Assembly (NCBI RefSeq): GCF_004153455.1
Contig: NZ_SDQE01000001.1
Location: 496,001-560,000 of the forward strand
Direction: 5' to 3'
Length of the DNA stretch: 64,000 bases
DNA from: Allopusillimonas ginsengisoli
GTDB lineage: Bacteria > Pseudomonadota > Gammaproteobacteria > Burkholderiales > Burkholderiaceae_B
Shown here piece after piece: positions 42,383 through 52,014 of the stretch (position 1 is its first letter; each line of letters starts with the position of its first letter). A program made the position numbers and the translations under genes. A model generated the notes under the pieces. The model saw only the letters and a list, made by a program, of their open reading frames with translations, was not told the origin of the DNA and ran no database searches.

Positions 42383-44181
42383 TGTTCACCACCCGACCTG
42401 AAATTACCGGAACCTTTGGCGTCGTCACGTCGACGCACTGGCTGGCCTCGACGGTTGGCATGGCGATGCTGGAGCGCGGCGGCAACGCGTTCGACGCCTG
42501 CGTGGCCAGCGCCTTTATGCTGCACGTGGTCGAGCCGCACCTGGTCGGCCCCGCGGGCGAAGTGCCCGGTATTTTCTATTCTGCAAAAACCGGCCGCACA
42601 GAAGTGCTGTGCGGCCAGGGCACGACGCCCGCCGGCGCAACCCTGGCGCACTACCGCGCGCAAGGCCTCACGCTCATCCCCGGCAATGGTCTGCTGGCCA
42701 CCGTCGTGCCGGGGGCATTCGATGCCTGGATGATATTGCTGCGCGACCATGGCAGCAAAACCCTGAGAGAAGTCCTGGAACCCGCCATCCATTATGCGGC
42801 GCACGGCCATCCCATGCTGCCGCGCGTCGCAAACACCATTGCCAATCTCAAGGATTTCTTTGAAACGCACTGGCCCACTTCGGCCAAAGTCTATCTGCCC
42901 GACGGCGCAGCGCCCCAAGCCGGCAAGCTGTTCTGCAACCCTGTCCTGGCCGATTGCTGGCGCCGTGTCCTGGCCGAAGCGGAGTCCGCAGGAAGTAACC
43001 GCGAACAGCAGATCGAAAAGGCCAGAAAGGTGTTCTACACCGGCTTCGTCGCCGAAGCGATCGATCGTTTTGTGGCGCAGAACGAAGTCATGGACGAAAG
43101 CGGCAGGACCAACAAGGGAGTCGTCACAGGCGACGACTTGTCGCGCTGGTCTGCCAGCTACGAAACACCACTGACCTATCAATACGGCAACATCACCGTG
43201 GCCAAGACAGGCCCATGGAGCCAGGGCCCGGTCTTCCTGCAGACGCTGGCCTTGCTCAAACACACCGACATTGCCAGTCTTGCGCCTGGCGATCCGCGCT
43301 TCATTCACCTCCTGGTCGAAGCCATGAAGCTGGCTTTCGCCGATCGCGAGGCTTATTACGGCGATCCGGCATTTGTCGACGTGCCCATACAAGCGCTGCT
43401 ATCCGATGACTACAACCAGACGCGCAGCCACCTCATTGGAGAAGAGGCGTCTCGTGATCTGCGTCCCGGCACCCTGCCCGGCTACGAAGCGCAGATCGCA
43501 CGCATCATGGATGTACTACAGCGGCTGTCACCGCAAACCCCGGAGGACACGCCGCGCTCCGCAATGGACACTTCCAATCCGCTGCTGTCCGCAAAACGTG
43601 GCGATACCACGCACATAGACGCCATTGATCGCTGGGGCAATATGATTTCGGTGACGCCGTCGGGCGGGTGGCTGCAGTCTTCGCCTGTCATACCCGAACT
43701 GGGGTTCGGGCTGAATACGCGCGCGCAGATGTTCTGGCTGGAAGAAGGCCTGCCTGGCACGCTGGCACCGAACAAACGGCCTCGCACCACCCTCAGCCCC
43801 ACCTTTCTGTTCAAGGATGAACACCCCTATATGGTATTTGGCACGCCGGGCGGCGATCAGCAAGAACAATGGCAGCTCGTCCTGTTCTTGCGGCATCTTC
43901 ACCAAGGCATGAATCTGCAGGAAGCCATTGATATGCCATTGTTCCATACCCAACACTTTCCAAGCTCGTTCTATCCGCGGGCCCGCAAGCCGGCCAACAT
44001 CACCATCGAAACAACCGTCGGCCAGGATGTCATCAAGGACTTGCGCAATCGCGGCCACGACATTGAGGAATCCCCCGAGTGGACGATCGGCCGTCTGACG
44101 GCGGCATCGCGCGATCCCGATGGCCTCTTGCATGCCGCCGCCTCGCCGCGCCTGTTGCAGGCCTACGCGGTGGGCCGCTGA
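42382..44181 (+). CDS. Gamma-glutamyltransferase-family enzyme 2
   Basis: The 599-residue enzyme begins TSTHWLASTVGMAMLERGGN and has the catalytic motif GDTTHIDAIDRWGN, with Thr409 equivalent to the nucleophile of classical enzymes (TTH). The C-terminal part carries GTPGGDQQEQWQLVLFLRHL, where the family has the GGS/GGD glycine motif. No signal peptide is visible, so it is probably cytoplasmic. It differs strongly from enzyme 1 (33853), so the pair is not a recent duplication. It may take the other substrate class delivered by the importer. Confidence 0.86.
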   Translation: MFTTRPEITGTFGVVTSTHWLASTVGMAMLERGGNAFDACVASAFMLHVVEPHLVGPAGEVPGIFYSAKTGRTEVLCGQGTTPAGATLAHYRAQGLTLIPGNGLLATVVPGAFDAWMILLRDHGSKTLREVLEPAIHYAAHGHPMLPRVANTIANLKDFFETHWPTSAKVYLPDGAAPQAGKLFCNPVLADCWRRVLAEAESAGSNREQQIEKARKVFYTGFVAEAIDRFVAQNEVMDESGRTNKGVVTGDDLSRWSASYETPLTYQYGNITVAKTGPWSQGPVFLQTLALLKHTDIASLAPGDPRFIHLLVEAMKLAFADREAYYGDPAFVDVPIQALLSDDYNQTRSHLIGEEASRDLRPGTLPGYEAQIARIMDVLQRLSPQTPEDTPRSAMDTSNPLLSAKRGDTTHIDAIDRWGNMISVTPSGGWLQSSPVIPELGFGLNTRAQMFWLEEGLPGTLAPNKRPRTTLSPTFLFKDEHPYMVFGTPGGDQQEQWQLVLFLRHLHQGMNLQEAIDMPLFHTQHFPSSFYPRARKPANITIETTVGQDVIKDLRNRGHDIEESPEWTIGRLTAASRDPDGLLHAAASPRLLQAYAVGR

Positions 44182-44197
44182 TCACACCGCAATAAAA

Positions 44198-44242
44198 AGG
44201 CCGCCGAACCAGCCTTGTGCAAAACAAGGCTGTCGGCGGCCT
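44198..44242 (-). terminator. Rho-independent terminator of the pst operon
   Basis: A two-part stem (44198-44207 with 44233-44242, and 44210-44218 with 44224-44232) encloses the loop GCAAA. On the minus strand it is followed by TTTTT, so it serves leftward pst transcription. It may also slow rightward transcripts from the gamma-glutamyltransferase gene, although no T-run follows on that side. Confidence 0.85.
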
Positions 44243-44257
44243 GCTGTTCGCACACTA

Positions 44258-45034
44258 TCAGCCGAAACGGCCCGTAATGTAGTCTTCGGTTTCCTTGCGC
44301 GCGGGTTTTACGAAAATCTGATCCGTTTCCCCAAACTCCATCAGTTCGCCCAGGTACATATAGGCGGTGTAATCAGAACAGCGTGCCGCCTGTTGCATGT
44401 TGTGCGTCACGATCACGACCGTGTACTCGGATTTCAGTTCGGCGATCAGCTCTTCGATCTTGGCGGTCGAAATCGGATCCAGCGCCGAACAAGGTTCATC
44501 GAGCAGCAGCACTTCTGGCTTGATCGCCACGCCGCGTGCAATGCAAAGACGCTGTTGCTGCCCGCCCGAAAGGCCGTTGCCGCTCTGGTTGAGCTTGTCC
44601 TTGACCTCGTTCCACAACGCCGCTTTGCTCAGCGCCCATTCGACCCGCTCGTCCATCTCGCCCTTGCTCAGACGCTCGAACAGGCGAACGCCGAAGGCAA
44701 TGTTGTCGTAGATGCTCATGGGAAAAGGCGTGGGCTTCTGAAAGACCATGCCCACCTTGGCGCGGATCAGCGAAATATCCATTTTGGATGACAGCAGGTT
44801 CTCGCCATCCAGATTGATTTCGCCTTCGGCCCGCTGCCCCGGGTATAGCTCGAACATACGATTGAAGGTACGCAACAGGGTGGACTTGCCGCAGCCGGAG
44901 GGCCCGATAAAGGCCGTGACCTTGTTTTCCTGGATAGACAGGTTCACATCTTTGATTGCGTGAAACTTGCCATAGTAGAAATTGAGGTTCCGGACTTCGA
45001 TTTTGCTGCGGGCGGCGGTAGGAGTCGTTTGCAT
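44258..45034 (-). CDS. pstB: Phosphate ABC importer ATPase PstB
   Basis: The 258-residue ATPase has Walker [18 protein letters not shown] (about residues 44-60), the PstB-specific [20 protein letters not shown], signature [16 protein letters not shown] and Walker [16 protein letters not shown]. It powers phosphate uptake by PstCA and takes part in Pho signalling with PhoU and PhoR. It is the last gene of the pstSCAB operon here; phoU is not in the window. Confidence 0.95.
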   Translation of the reverse strand: MQTTPTAARSKIEVRNLNFYYGKFHAIKDVNLSIQENKVTAFIGPSGCGKSTLLRTFNRMFELYPGQRAEGEINLDGENLLSSKMDISLIRAKVGMVFQKPTPFPMSIYDNIAFGVRLFERLSKGEMDERVEWALSKAALWNEVKDKLNQSGNGLSGGQQQRLCIARGVAIKPEVLLLDEPCSALDPISTAKIEELIAELKSEYTVVIVTHNMQQAARCSDYTAYMYLGELMEFGETDQIFVKPARKETEDYITGRFG

Positions 45035-45073
45035 GATCGGTTCCTGGCCAAAGCTAGGCTTTGGCCTAAGCGT

Positions 45074-45934
45074 TTATTTTCGGAAAAGGCTGCGGGCGGC
45101 GATATTGATGCCCAGCACAAGCAGGGTAATCAGCACGGCGCCTGCCCACGCCAGGCGGTTCCAGTCTTCGAAGGGGCTGGCAGCGTACTGGAAAATAACC
45201 ACCGGCAAATTGGCCAGCGGTGCGTTCATGTTCATAGACATGAACTGGTTGTTCAGCGCAGTGAACAGCAGCGGCGCGGTTTCACCCGAAATACGCGCCA
45301 CGGCCAGCAGAATGCCTGTGATAATGCCGGAGCGTGCGGCACGGTAGCAGATGAACATGATCACCCGCCATTGCGGGCAGCCCAGCGCCGCAGCCGCTTC
45401 GCGCAGGCTGTTGGGCACCAGCAAAAGCATATTGTCGGTTGCCCGCACCACCACCGGAATAACCAGTATCGCCAGCGCGAACGCACCCGCCCACCCCGAG
45501 TAGTGCTCAACCTGCGCCACATATACCGCATAGATGAACAGACCGATGACAATGGACGGCGCCGACAACAGCACGTCGTTAAGAAATCGTGTGGCCGGCG
45601 CCAGCCAGCCACGCTGGCCGTATTCGGCCAGATACGTGCCCGCCAGCACGCCGATAGGCGTGCCGATGACCGTACCCATCGCAGCGATCATGATGCTGCC
45701 CAAAATGGCATTCAACAAACCGCCATCAGCACCCGGCGGCGGCGTGCTTTCTGTCAGCAAGGTCAGGGACAATGCCCCGCCCCCCTTGAGCAGCAGCGTA
45801 AGAATGATCCAGCACAGCCAGAACAGACCGAACACCACGGTTCCACCGGAGAGTGCCAGCATCACGCGGTTAAACCGTAGCCGGCGCCGGTAGATCGGAT
45901 TGCGCAGACTGACGACGGAATCGGAATTAAACAT
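45074..45934 (-). CDS. pstA: Phosphate ABC importer permease PstA
   Basis: The 286-residue permease has six membrane segments and the PstA motifs [20 protein letters not shown] and the coupling loop [20 protein letters not shown]. Order and spacing (39 bases to pstB, 15 from pstC) fit the pst operon. Confidence 0.94.
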   Translation of the reverse strand: MFNSDSVVSLRNPIYRRRLRFNRVMLALSGGTVVFGLFWLCWIILTLLLKGGGALSLTLLTESTPPPGADGGLLNAILGSIMIAAMGTVIGTPIGVLAGTYLAEYGQRGWLAPATRFLNDVLLSAPSIVIGLFIYAVYVAQVEHYSGWAGAFALAILVIPVVVRATDNMLLLVPNSLREAAAALGCPQWRVIMFICYRAARSGIITGILLAVARISGETAPLLFTALNNQFMSMNMNAPLANLPVVIFQYAASPFEDWNRLAWAGAVLITLLVLGINIAARSLFRK

Positions 45935-45949
45935 TGTCAGAATCTCCGT

Positions 45950-46888
45950 CTAGGTTTTTGTGCCCTCGCCCTTGCCCAGTCTAAGCAGCAACAGCTTGGA
46001 CAGCGCCAGAACGACGGTGGTAATCAGGAACAGAATCAGGCCCAATTCCAGCAGCGCGGATTTTTGCATGCCGCCCGCTTCATTGAATTCATTGGCCAGG
46101 GCGGACGCAATAGAGTTGGAGGGCGAAAAAATGGAATTCGGCAGATTGAACGCGTTGCCGATCACAAAGGTAACCGCCATGGTCTCGCCCAGCGCACGCC
46201 CCAGGCCCAGCATGATGCCCCCAATGACACCGGATTTGGTGAAAGGTAACACCACCTTCCAGACGACTTCCCAGGTTGTGCTGCCCAAGCCGTAAGCGGA
46301 CTCCTTGAGCATGGACGGAACCAGCTCGAACACATCGCGCATCACCGCTGCGATAAAGGGGATGATCATGATGGACAGAATCAGGCCCGCCGTGAACACG
46401 CCAATGCCAAACGGAGGGCCGGCAAAAATGGTGCCCAGCACCGGCACGCCCTCGAAGAGATCGATCAGGCCAGGCTGCACGTATTCCTGGAACAGCGGCA
46501 CAAAGACAAACAGCCCCCACATACCGTAGATAATGGAGGGAATCGCGGCAAGCATCTCGATGGCAGTACCCAGCGGGCGGCGCAGCCAGGTGGGAGAGAG
46601 CTCGGTGAGGAACATGGCAATGCCGAACGAGACCGGCACCGCGATCACCAAGGCAATGGCCGAGGTAAGCAGCGTGCCCACCACAGGCACCAGGGCACCA
46701 TATACATTCTGGACCGGATCCCATTCATTGGTCCAGAGGAAAGCCAGGCCATGGGCAGCGATGGACTCGCGACTGCCATATATCAGCGACACCATGATCG
46801 CACCCAGCAGGATGAAAACAAGGAACGCAAAGGTGCGCGTCAGGTTTCTGAACACAGCGTCCATGAACGCGTTGCTGTCATTTTTCAT
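45950..46888 (-). CDS. pstC: Phosphate ABC importer permease PstC
   Basis: The 312-residue permease has six membrane segments, with PstC motifs [20 protein letters not shown] and the coupling region [20 protein letters not shown]. It pairs with PstA. The 149-bp gap from pstS contains two stable stem-loops (46976-47034). Confidence 0.94.
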   Translation of the reverse strand: MKNDSNAFMDAVFRNLTRTFAFLVFILLGAIMVSLIYGSRESIAAHGLAFLWTNEWDPVQNVYGALVPVVGTLLTSAIALVIAVPVSFGIAMFLTELSPTWLRRPLGTAIEMLAAIPSIIYGMWGLFVFVPLFQEYVQPGLIDLFEGVPVLGTIFAGPPFGIGVFTAGLILSIMIIPFIAAVMRDVFELVPSMLKESAYGLGSTTWEVVWKVVLPFTKSGVIGGIMLGLGRALGETMAVTFVIGNAFNLPNSIFSPSNSIASALANEFNEAGGMQKSALLELGLILFLITTVVLALSKLLLLRLGKGEGTKT

Positions 46889-46975
46889 GTGGATTTCTGG
46901 TTTTCGCAGGGGCCACTACTATAAAACAGGTTGCCCCGGCCTTACGGCAACCTGTCGCATTGTCACACAACAACA

Positions 46976-47034
46976 ACGGCGCCGTGTTCGCGGCGCCGTC
47001 GCCAGGAGACCGGCGGCCCCAAGGCCGCCCGGCC
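46976..47034 (-). other. Two stem-loops between pstS and pstC
   Basis: The first stem is ACGGCGCCG/CGGCGCCGT (46976-46984 with 46991-46999). The second is GGCGGCC/GGCCGCC (47012-47018 with 47023-47029). No long T-run follows on the minus strand. Together they could protect the pstS message or reduce read-through, giving more PstS than PstCAB, as known in other bacteria. Confidence 0.65.
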
Positions 47035-47037
47035 TGT

Positions 47038-48081
47038 TTACTTCCAGATCGCGGCGCCGTCGGCTGCCTTGATTTCCTGCTTCCAGCCTTCGGTGATCTG
47101 AGCTGTTACGTTATCCGGCATAGGCACGTAATCAAGCTCCTGAGCCATCTTGTCACCATTCTTGAAGGCCCAGTCAAAGAACTTCAGAACCTCGATCGCC
47201 GATTCAGGCTTGTCCTGTGTTTTGTGGACCAGGATGAAGCTGGCCGACGTCACAGGCCAGGACTCCGCACCCGGCTCATTGGTCAGCACCACACCCATGC
47301 CTGGCACACTCTTCCAGTCTGCGTTGGCAGCCGCGGCGGCAAAAGCTTCTTGCGAAGGCTGCACAAACTTGCCATCCAGGTTCTGGAGCTGCGTCCAGGC
47401 CAGATTGTTCTGCTTGGCGTAAGCGTACTCTACGTAGCCGATGGAATTCTTGAGCTGGCGAACATACGCGGCAACACCTTCGTTGCCCTTGCCACCTTGA
47501 CCGGTGGGCCATTTTACCGCCTTGCCTTCACCGACCTTTTCTTTCCAGGACGAAGAAACCTTGGACAGATAGTTGGTCCATCCGAACGTGGTGCCCGAAC
47601 CATCCGAGCGATGAACGACGATGATCGAAGCGCCAGGCAGATTCTGGTCGGGGTTCATGGCCTTGATGGCTTTGTCGTCCCACTTGGTGATCTTGCCCAT
47701 AAAGATATCCGCCAGCACCTCGCCTGACAGCTTGAGCTTGCCCGGCTCGATGCCCGCCACGTTGATCACCGGCACCGTGCCACCGATGATGGCCGGAAAC
47801 TGGAACAAACCATTCTTGTCCAGCGCCTCACCCTTCATGGGATCATCCGATGCGCCAAAATCAACCGTCCTGGCGATGATCTGCTGCTGACCGCCCCCCG
47901 ATCCGATGGATTGGTAATTGATGCGATGGCCCGTATCCTTTTGATATTGGGCCGCCCATTTCGCATAGATGGGGTAAGGAAATGAGGCCCCCGCGCCGGT
48001 GATATCGGCAGCATGTGCTGCCAGCGAGGCCGCACCAAAGGCGATCCCGACAGAAATTTGTACAAAAACTCGTCTAAACAT
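47038..48081 (-). CDS. pstS: Periplasmic phosphate-binding protein PstS
   Basis: The 347-residue product has a signal peptide (cleavage expected after AAHA, about residue 24) and the phosphate-binding motifs GAGASFPYPIYAKWA at the mature start, SIGSGGGQQQIIARTVDFGA, and HRSDGSGTTFGWTNYLSKVS. It captures phosphate for the PstCAB transporter. Tandem Pho boxes and a matching -10 element lie upstream (48140-48195). GGAGG precedes the ATG. Confidence 0.95.
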   Translation of the reverse strand: MFRRVFVQISVGIAFGAASLAAHAADITGAGASFPYPIYAKWAAQYQKDTGHRINYQSIGSGGGQQQIIARTVDFGASDDPMKGEALDKNGLFQFPAIIGGTVPVINVAGIEPGKLKLSGEVLADIFMGKITKWDDKAIKAMNPDQNLPGASIIVVHRSDGSGTTFGWTNYLSKVSSSWKEKVGEGKAVKWPTGQGGKGNEGVAAYVRQLKNSIGYVEYAYAKQNNLAWTQLQNLDGKFVQPSQEAFAAAAANADWKSVPGMGVVLTNEPGAESWPVTSASFILVHKTQDKPESAIEVLKFFDWAFKNGDKMAQELDYVPMPDNVTAQITEGWKQEIKAADGAAIWK

Positions 48082-48139
48082 GGAGGAATCCTCTTGGACT
48101 GGAAACTGATTGTTACAGGTTTATCCCTGCTCAGACGAA

Positions 48140-48195
48140 ATAGTAAAGGCCGAATATGACATGTTCGTGACATTCAATATGACATGTTCGTGACA
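48140..48195 (-). promoter_or_regulatory. Pho boxes and -10 element of the pst promoter
   Basis: Two direct copies of aatatgacatgttcgtgaca (48153-48172 and 48176-48195) give four TGTCA-type PhoB half-sites on the minus strand, spaced 11-12 bases. The last full box is followed after about ten bases by TACTAT (48145-48140), a good -10 placed as in PhoB-activated promoters. The leader to pstS would be about 50 bases. Confidence 0.85.
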
Positions 48196-48248
48196 GTTTA
48201 TCGCGGCCTGGCCACTGGCCAAAATAAGACCTTGCAACGCAGCGCCTG

Positions 48249-50318
48249 CTATCCCAGCTTCCTGACCAGTTCTGTGTGCAGATTGAACGGACGGGCCCGA
48301 CCGCTGACCTTTACATAGGTGCCATCGGGCAGCGCCCGCCATGCAAGCTGGTTATCCCGCAGCGCCATCGTGAACGACTCGGAAATAACCCGTTTTTTCA
48401 ATACGTTATCGAGTATCGGGAAAGCAACCTCAACACGCCTGAAGAAGTTGCGATCCATCCAGTCGGCCGACGACAGATACACTTTTTCTTCGCCGCCCGC
48501 GTAAAAGTAAAACACGCGAGAGTGCTCCAGAAAACGCCCAATAATGGAACGCACCCGGATATTGTCCGATAGACCAGGCACTTTGGCCCGCAGGGCGCAC
48601 GCGCCGCGTATCACCAGATCGATCTTCACGCCCGCCTGGCTGGCCTTGTATAACGCATCGATAATCTCGGGTTCGAGCAGCGAGTTCATCTTGGCCATAA
48701 TGCGCGCTTTGCGGCCCGCCTGGGCATTGGCCGCTTCAGTGGCAATCAGCGCCATCATGGTTTCATGCAAGGTGAAAGGCGACTGAAGCAGCATCTTCAG
48801 CGAGCGTCTCGCCCCCAGCCCGGTCAGCAGCGAAAACAGTTTATCCATATCCGCGCACAACTGGGGCTCGGCCGTCAGCAAGCCAAAATCGGTATACAGC
48901 CTGGCTGTGCGCGGATGGTAGTTGCCCGTACCCAAATGGCCATAGCGTCGAATCAATCCTTTTTCGCGCCGAAGCACCAGCGCCATTTTGGCGTGAGTCT
49001 TGTGCCCAACCACACCATAGCTGACATGCGCCCCCACCTCTTCAAGGCGAGCCGCCCAGTTGATATTGGTTTGCTCATCGAAGCGGGCCATCAGCTCCAC
49101 GACCACCGTCACCTCTTTGCCCGCTCGTGCAGCCGCCAGCAACAGCGTCATCAGCTCGGAATCTTCGCCGGTACGATAAATCGTCTGTTTGATGGCAACC
49201 ACGGACGGGTCCATGGCTGCCGCTGTGAGAAAATTGAGCACGGGCTGGAAGGACTGGTAAGGATGATGCAGCAGGCGATCCTTTTCCGCGATCGCGGCGA
49301 ACAGCTCGTCAGGCTTGTCCAGCGCATGATCAAATGGCGCGGGCATGGCGGGCCTGTGATCGGAAAACAGCAGCTCAGCGCGATCCACAACATTGCACAG
49401 CTGCATCAGCCGCGACAAATTGACCGGGCCGCTCACGCGATAGGTGTCCTGGGGCTGAAGCAGAAACTCCTGTTGCAGGAAAGCCTCGAGCTTGGGTGGC
49501 ATGGTGTGATCGATTTCCAACCGCACCGCAGCCCCGAAATTGCGCTGTGACAGCTCGCCTTGCAAGGCCTGGCGCAGATTGGTGATTTCTTCTTCGTCCA
49601 CGAACAGGTCGCTGTTGCGTGTTACCCGCCACTGATATACACCCTTGACATCCAGCCCGGGAAAAATATCGCCAACAAACGCGTTGATCAGCGCCGACAG
49701 CAGAATATAGCCATGGGGAATGCCCGAGACTTCGTTGGGCACTTTCATCAAGCGTGGCAGCGCTCTTGGCGCCTGCACGATGGCAATTGCCGCATGACGG
49801 CCGAATGCATCCTGGCCCGCCAGCGACACAATAAAGTTCAGGCTTTTGTTATACACCCGCGGAAACGGATGCGCCGGATCCAGTCCAATGGGCGTGAGCA
49901 TAGGCATCACCTCCCGATTGAACTGCCCATGTGCCCACTCGTAGAGATCTTCGCTCCAGGTGGCGGGCTCCATGAGATCGATGCCCTGCGTCCGCAGCTT
50001 GGGCAAGACTTCGTTGGTCAGCAAGCTGTTCTGCCGGTCGATCAGTTCATGGGCGGCACGTTGCACGCACTCAAACGCTTCGCCCGGCGTATAGCCATCC
50101 TGTCCGATCACATTTGGCGACTGGCGCTGCTGCTCCTTCAGGCTTGAAATACGAATTTCGAAGAACTCGTCCAGGTTGGAACTGACAATACAAAGATAGC
50201 GCAAACGCTCCAGCAGCGGCGTGGCCGGATTTTCGGCCATGGCCAGCACGCGCTCATTGAACTTGAGCAGAGACAATTCACGATTGAGCAAGAGCGGATC
50301 CGGCAACTCGGCAGACAT
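48249..50318 (-). CDS. ppk1: Polyphosphate kinase
   Basis: This 689-residue PPK1 reversibly polymerises the gamma-phosphate of ATP into polyphosphate. It has the N-terminal NRELSLLKFNERVLAMAENP, the phosphohistidine region RYGHLGTGNYHP with His461, and the second conserved His in EHSRVFYFYAGGEEKVYLSS. Length is normal. It is divergent from ppx across about 205 bp holding a Pho box on each strand. The stop lies 54 bases from the pst Pho boxes. Confidence 0.95.
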   Translation of the reverse strand: MSAELPDPLLLNRELSLLKFNERVLAMAENPATPLLERLRYLCIVSSNLDEFFEIRISSLKEQQRQSPNVIGQDGYTPGEAFECVQRAAHELIDRQNSLLTNEVLPKLRTQGIDLMEPATWSEDLYEWAHGQFNREVMPMLTPIGLDPAHPFPRVYNKSLNFIVSLAGQDAFGRHAAIAIVQAPRALPRLMKVPNEVSGIPHGYILLSALINAFVGDIFPGLDVKGVYQWRVTRNSDLFVDEEEITNLRQALQGELSQRNFGAAVRLEIDHTMPPKLEAFLQQEFLLQPQDTYRVSGPVNLSRLMQLCNVVDRAELLFSDHRPAMPAPFDHALDKPDELFAAIAEKDRLLHHPYQSFQPVLNFLTAAAMDPSVVAIKQTIYRTGEDSELMTLLLAAARAGKEVTVVVELMARFDEQTNINWAARLEEVGAHVSYGVVGHKTHAKMALVLRREKGLIRRYGHLGTGNYHPRTARLYTDFGLLTAEPQLCADMDKLFSLLTGLGARRSLKMLLQSPFTLHETMMALIATEAANAQAGRKARIMAKMNSLLEPEIIDALYKASQAGVKIDLVIRGACALRAKVPGLSDNIRVRSIIGRFLEHSRVFYFYAGGEEKVYLSSADWMDRNFFRRVEVAFPILDNVLKKRVISESFTMALRDNQLAWRALPDGTYVKVSGRARPFNLHTELVRKLG

Positions 50319-50360
50319 ATATATTCCGTTTCACGACAGGCGGTTGTTTTTACTGCAAAC

Positions 50361-50380
50361 TTGTGACAGTTAAATGACAG
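50361..50380 (-). promoter_or_regulatory. Pho box of ppk
   Basis: On the minus strand CTGTCATTTAACTGTCACAA matches the Pho-box consensus with its two CTGTCA half-sites 11 bases apart. About ten bases further lies TAAAAA, a possible -10. The box sits 43 bases upstream of the ppk start. Confidence 0.8.
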
Positions 50381-50458
50381 CGCGCAAGAATGATTGTTTT
50401 TCACCTCATACTATATAAATGCACACCTTTTCGCCACAGACGGTCACTTGCGCCACCC

Positions 50459-50494
50459 CTGTCACCAAATTGTGACCAAAACTGAAACTATAAT
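50459..50494 (+). promoter_or_regulatory. Degenerate Pho box and -10 element of ppx
   Basis: CTGTCACCAAATTGTGACC carries half-sites TGTCA and TGTGA 11 bases apart (50460 and 50471). A consensus TATAAT follows at 50489-50494, with the ppx ATG at 50524. The second half-site departs from consensus, so regulation may be weaker than for ppk. Confidence 0.65.
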
Positions 50495-50523
50495 CACCGG
50501 GTATTTATTCAAGGCCATACCGG

Positions 50524-52014
50524 ATGGACCAACTACTTGCCGCCATCGACCTGGGTTCAAACAGTTTCAGGTTATCGATAGGACGAGTCGTACAACAGGA
50601 CGGCGCCGCGCAAATCTACGCCGTAGACAGGCTCAAGGAGTCAGTCCGGCTGGCCGCCGGGCTGGATGACCGCAAAAATCTCGATGACGCTGCCATAGAG
50701 CGCGCCGTCACGGTGCTAAAGCGCTTTGGCGAACTGCTGGCGGGCTTTCATCCGAATCGGGTGCGCGCCGTCGCCACCAATACTTTTCGCATCGCCCGCA
50801 ACGCTGCCGATGTCGTGCAAGCCTGTCAGGATGCGCTGGGCTTTCCCATCGAGATCATCTCCGGCCAGGAAGAGGCCCGCCTGATTTTCTCGGGCATCAG
50901 CAACGAACTGCCCCCCTCGGAGAACCGCCGTTTGATGATCGATATCGGCGGCGGCTCCACCGAAGTCATAATCGGCAAGGGTTTCCAGCCGCTGCATCTG
51001 TCTTCTCTGTATATGGGCTGTGTCAGCTTTACCCGCGAGTTCTTTCCAGACGGGTGCATTACCGCTAACCGCATGGAGCAGGCGCAACTGGCAGCCCGTC
51101 GCGAGCTGGAGCGTATTTCGCGGCTCTACCGCCACACCGGCTGGCAGGAGGCCTACGGCTCATCCGGCACGGCAAAAGGCTTGATCGCTGTCTTGCAGGA
51201 AGGCGGAATGTCGCGCAAAGGCATCACGCTCGAAGGGCTTGAGCTGCTCAAAGCCAAACTGATCCACGACGGCAAAGTCATCATGAGTGAGCTGCCCGGC
51301 CTGAAACCAGACCGTTCGCTTGTACTGGCGGGCGGCCTGGCGATCATGCTGGCGGCATTTCAGGAACTCAAGATCAAGTGCATGGCGCCAGGAGAAGGCG
51401 CACTGCGCGTCGGCGTGCTCTATGATCTGCTGGGGCGCGATTCCCGTCACGACAAGCGTCACGAAACCGTGCGCCAATTCATCAAGCGCTACCATGTGGA
51501 TACCCGCCAGTCCGAACGCGTCAAGGCCCTGGCGCTCAGCTTCTTCAAGCAGCTCAAGCTGGAAGACACCCCCGACAACCAGGATCTCGAACGCTCGCTT
51601 GCCTGGGCCGCAGACCTGCATGAGATCGGCATCAGTATCACACACGCCGACTACCACAAACATAGCGCGTACATGCTCGAACATGCCGACATGCCGGGGT
51701 TTTCCAACGATGATCAGACCTTGCTGGCCCACCTGGCGCTGGGACACCAAGGCAAGCTGGCGAAACTGCGCAATCTTGATCCCACGCGCGCAAAATGGCT
51801 GACACTGCTCTGCCTGCGCCTGGCTGTGCTGCTGTCACGGCGCCGTGAAACCCAGGAGGCCGTGCCTGTCAGGCTGATGATCAAAGGCAGGCACCTGCGC
51901 GTACAGGTGGACAAAGCCTGGCTCGCCAGCAGGCCCCTGACTGAATATTCCCTGCATGCCGAGGAAAAAGAGTGGGGCAAGATCGGCTTCAGGTTCGAAC
52001 TGCTGCCGGTTTAA
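50524..52014 (+). CDS. ppx: Exopolyphosphatase (Ppx/GppA family)
   Basis: The 496-residue product has the Ppx/GppA ATPase-like core: LAAIDLGSNSFRLSIGRV (about residues 4-21), ATNTFRIARN, the SGQEEARLIF motif and the second phosphate loop MIDIGGGSTEVIIG. The C-terminal half is a helical HD-like domain (AWAADLHEIGISITHADYHK). It removes terminal phosphates from polyphosphate, opposing ppk, and may also act on pppGpp. Divergent ppk/ppx arrangement is common in betaproteobacteria. The stop shares TTAA with the converging olsB stop, inside a 16-bp palindrome (52005-52020). Confidence 0.93.
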   Translation: MDQLLAAIDLGSNSFRLSIGRVVQQDGAAQIYAVDRLKESVRLAAGLDDRKNLDDAAIERAVTVLKRFGELLAGFHPNRVRAVATNTFRIARNAADVVQACQDALGFPIEIISGQEEARLIFSGISNELPPSENRRLMIDIGGGSTEVIIGKGFQPLHLSSLYMGCVSFTREFFPDGCITANRMEQAQLAARRELERISRLYRHTGWQEAYGSSGTAKGLIAVLQEGGMSRKGITLEGLELLKAKLIHDGKVIMSELPGLKPDRSLVLAGGLAIMLAAFQELKIKCMAPGEGALRVGVLYDLLGRDSRHDKRHETVRQFIKRYHVDTRQSERVKALALSFFKQLKLEDTPDNQDLERSLAWAADLHEIGISITHADYHKHSAYMLEHADMPGFSNDDQTLLAHLALGHQGKLAKLRNLDPTRAKWLTLLCLRLAVLLSRRRETQEAVPVRLMIKGRHLRVQVDKAWLASRPLTEYSLHAEEKEWGKIGFRFELLPV

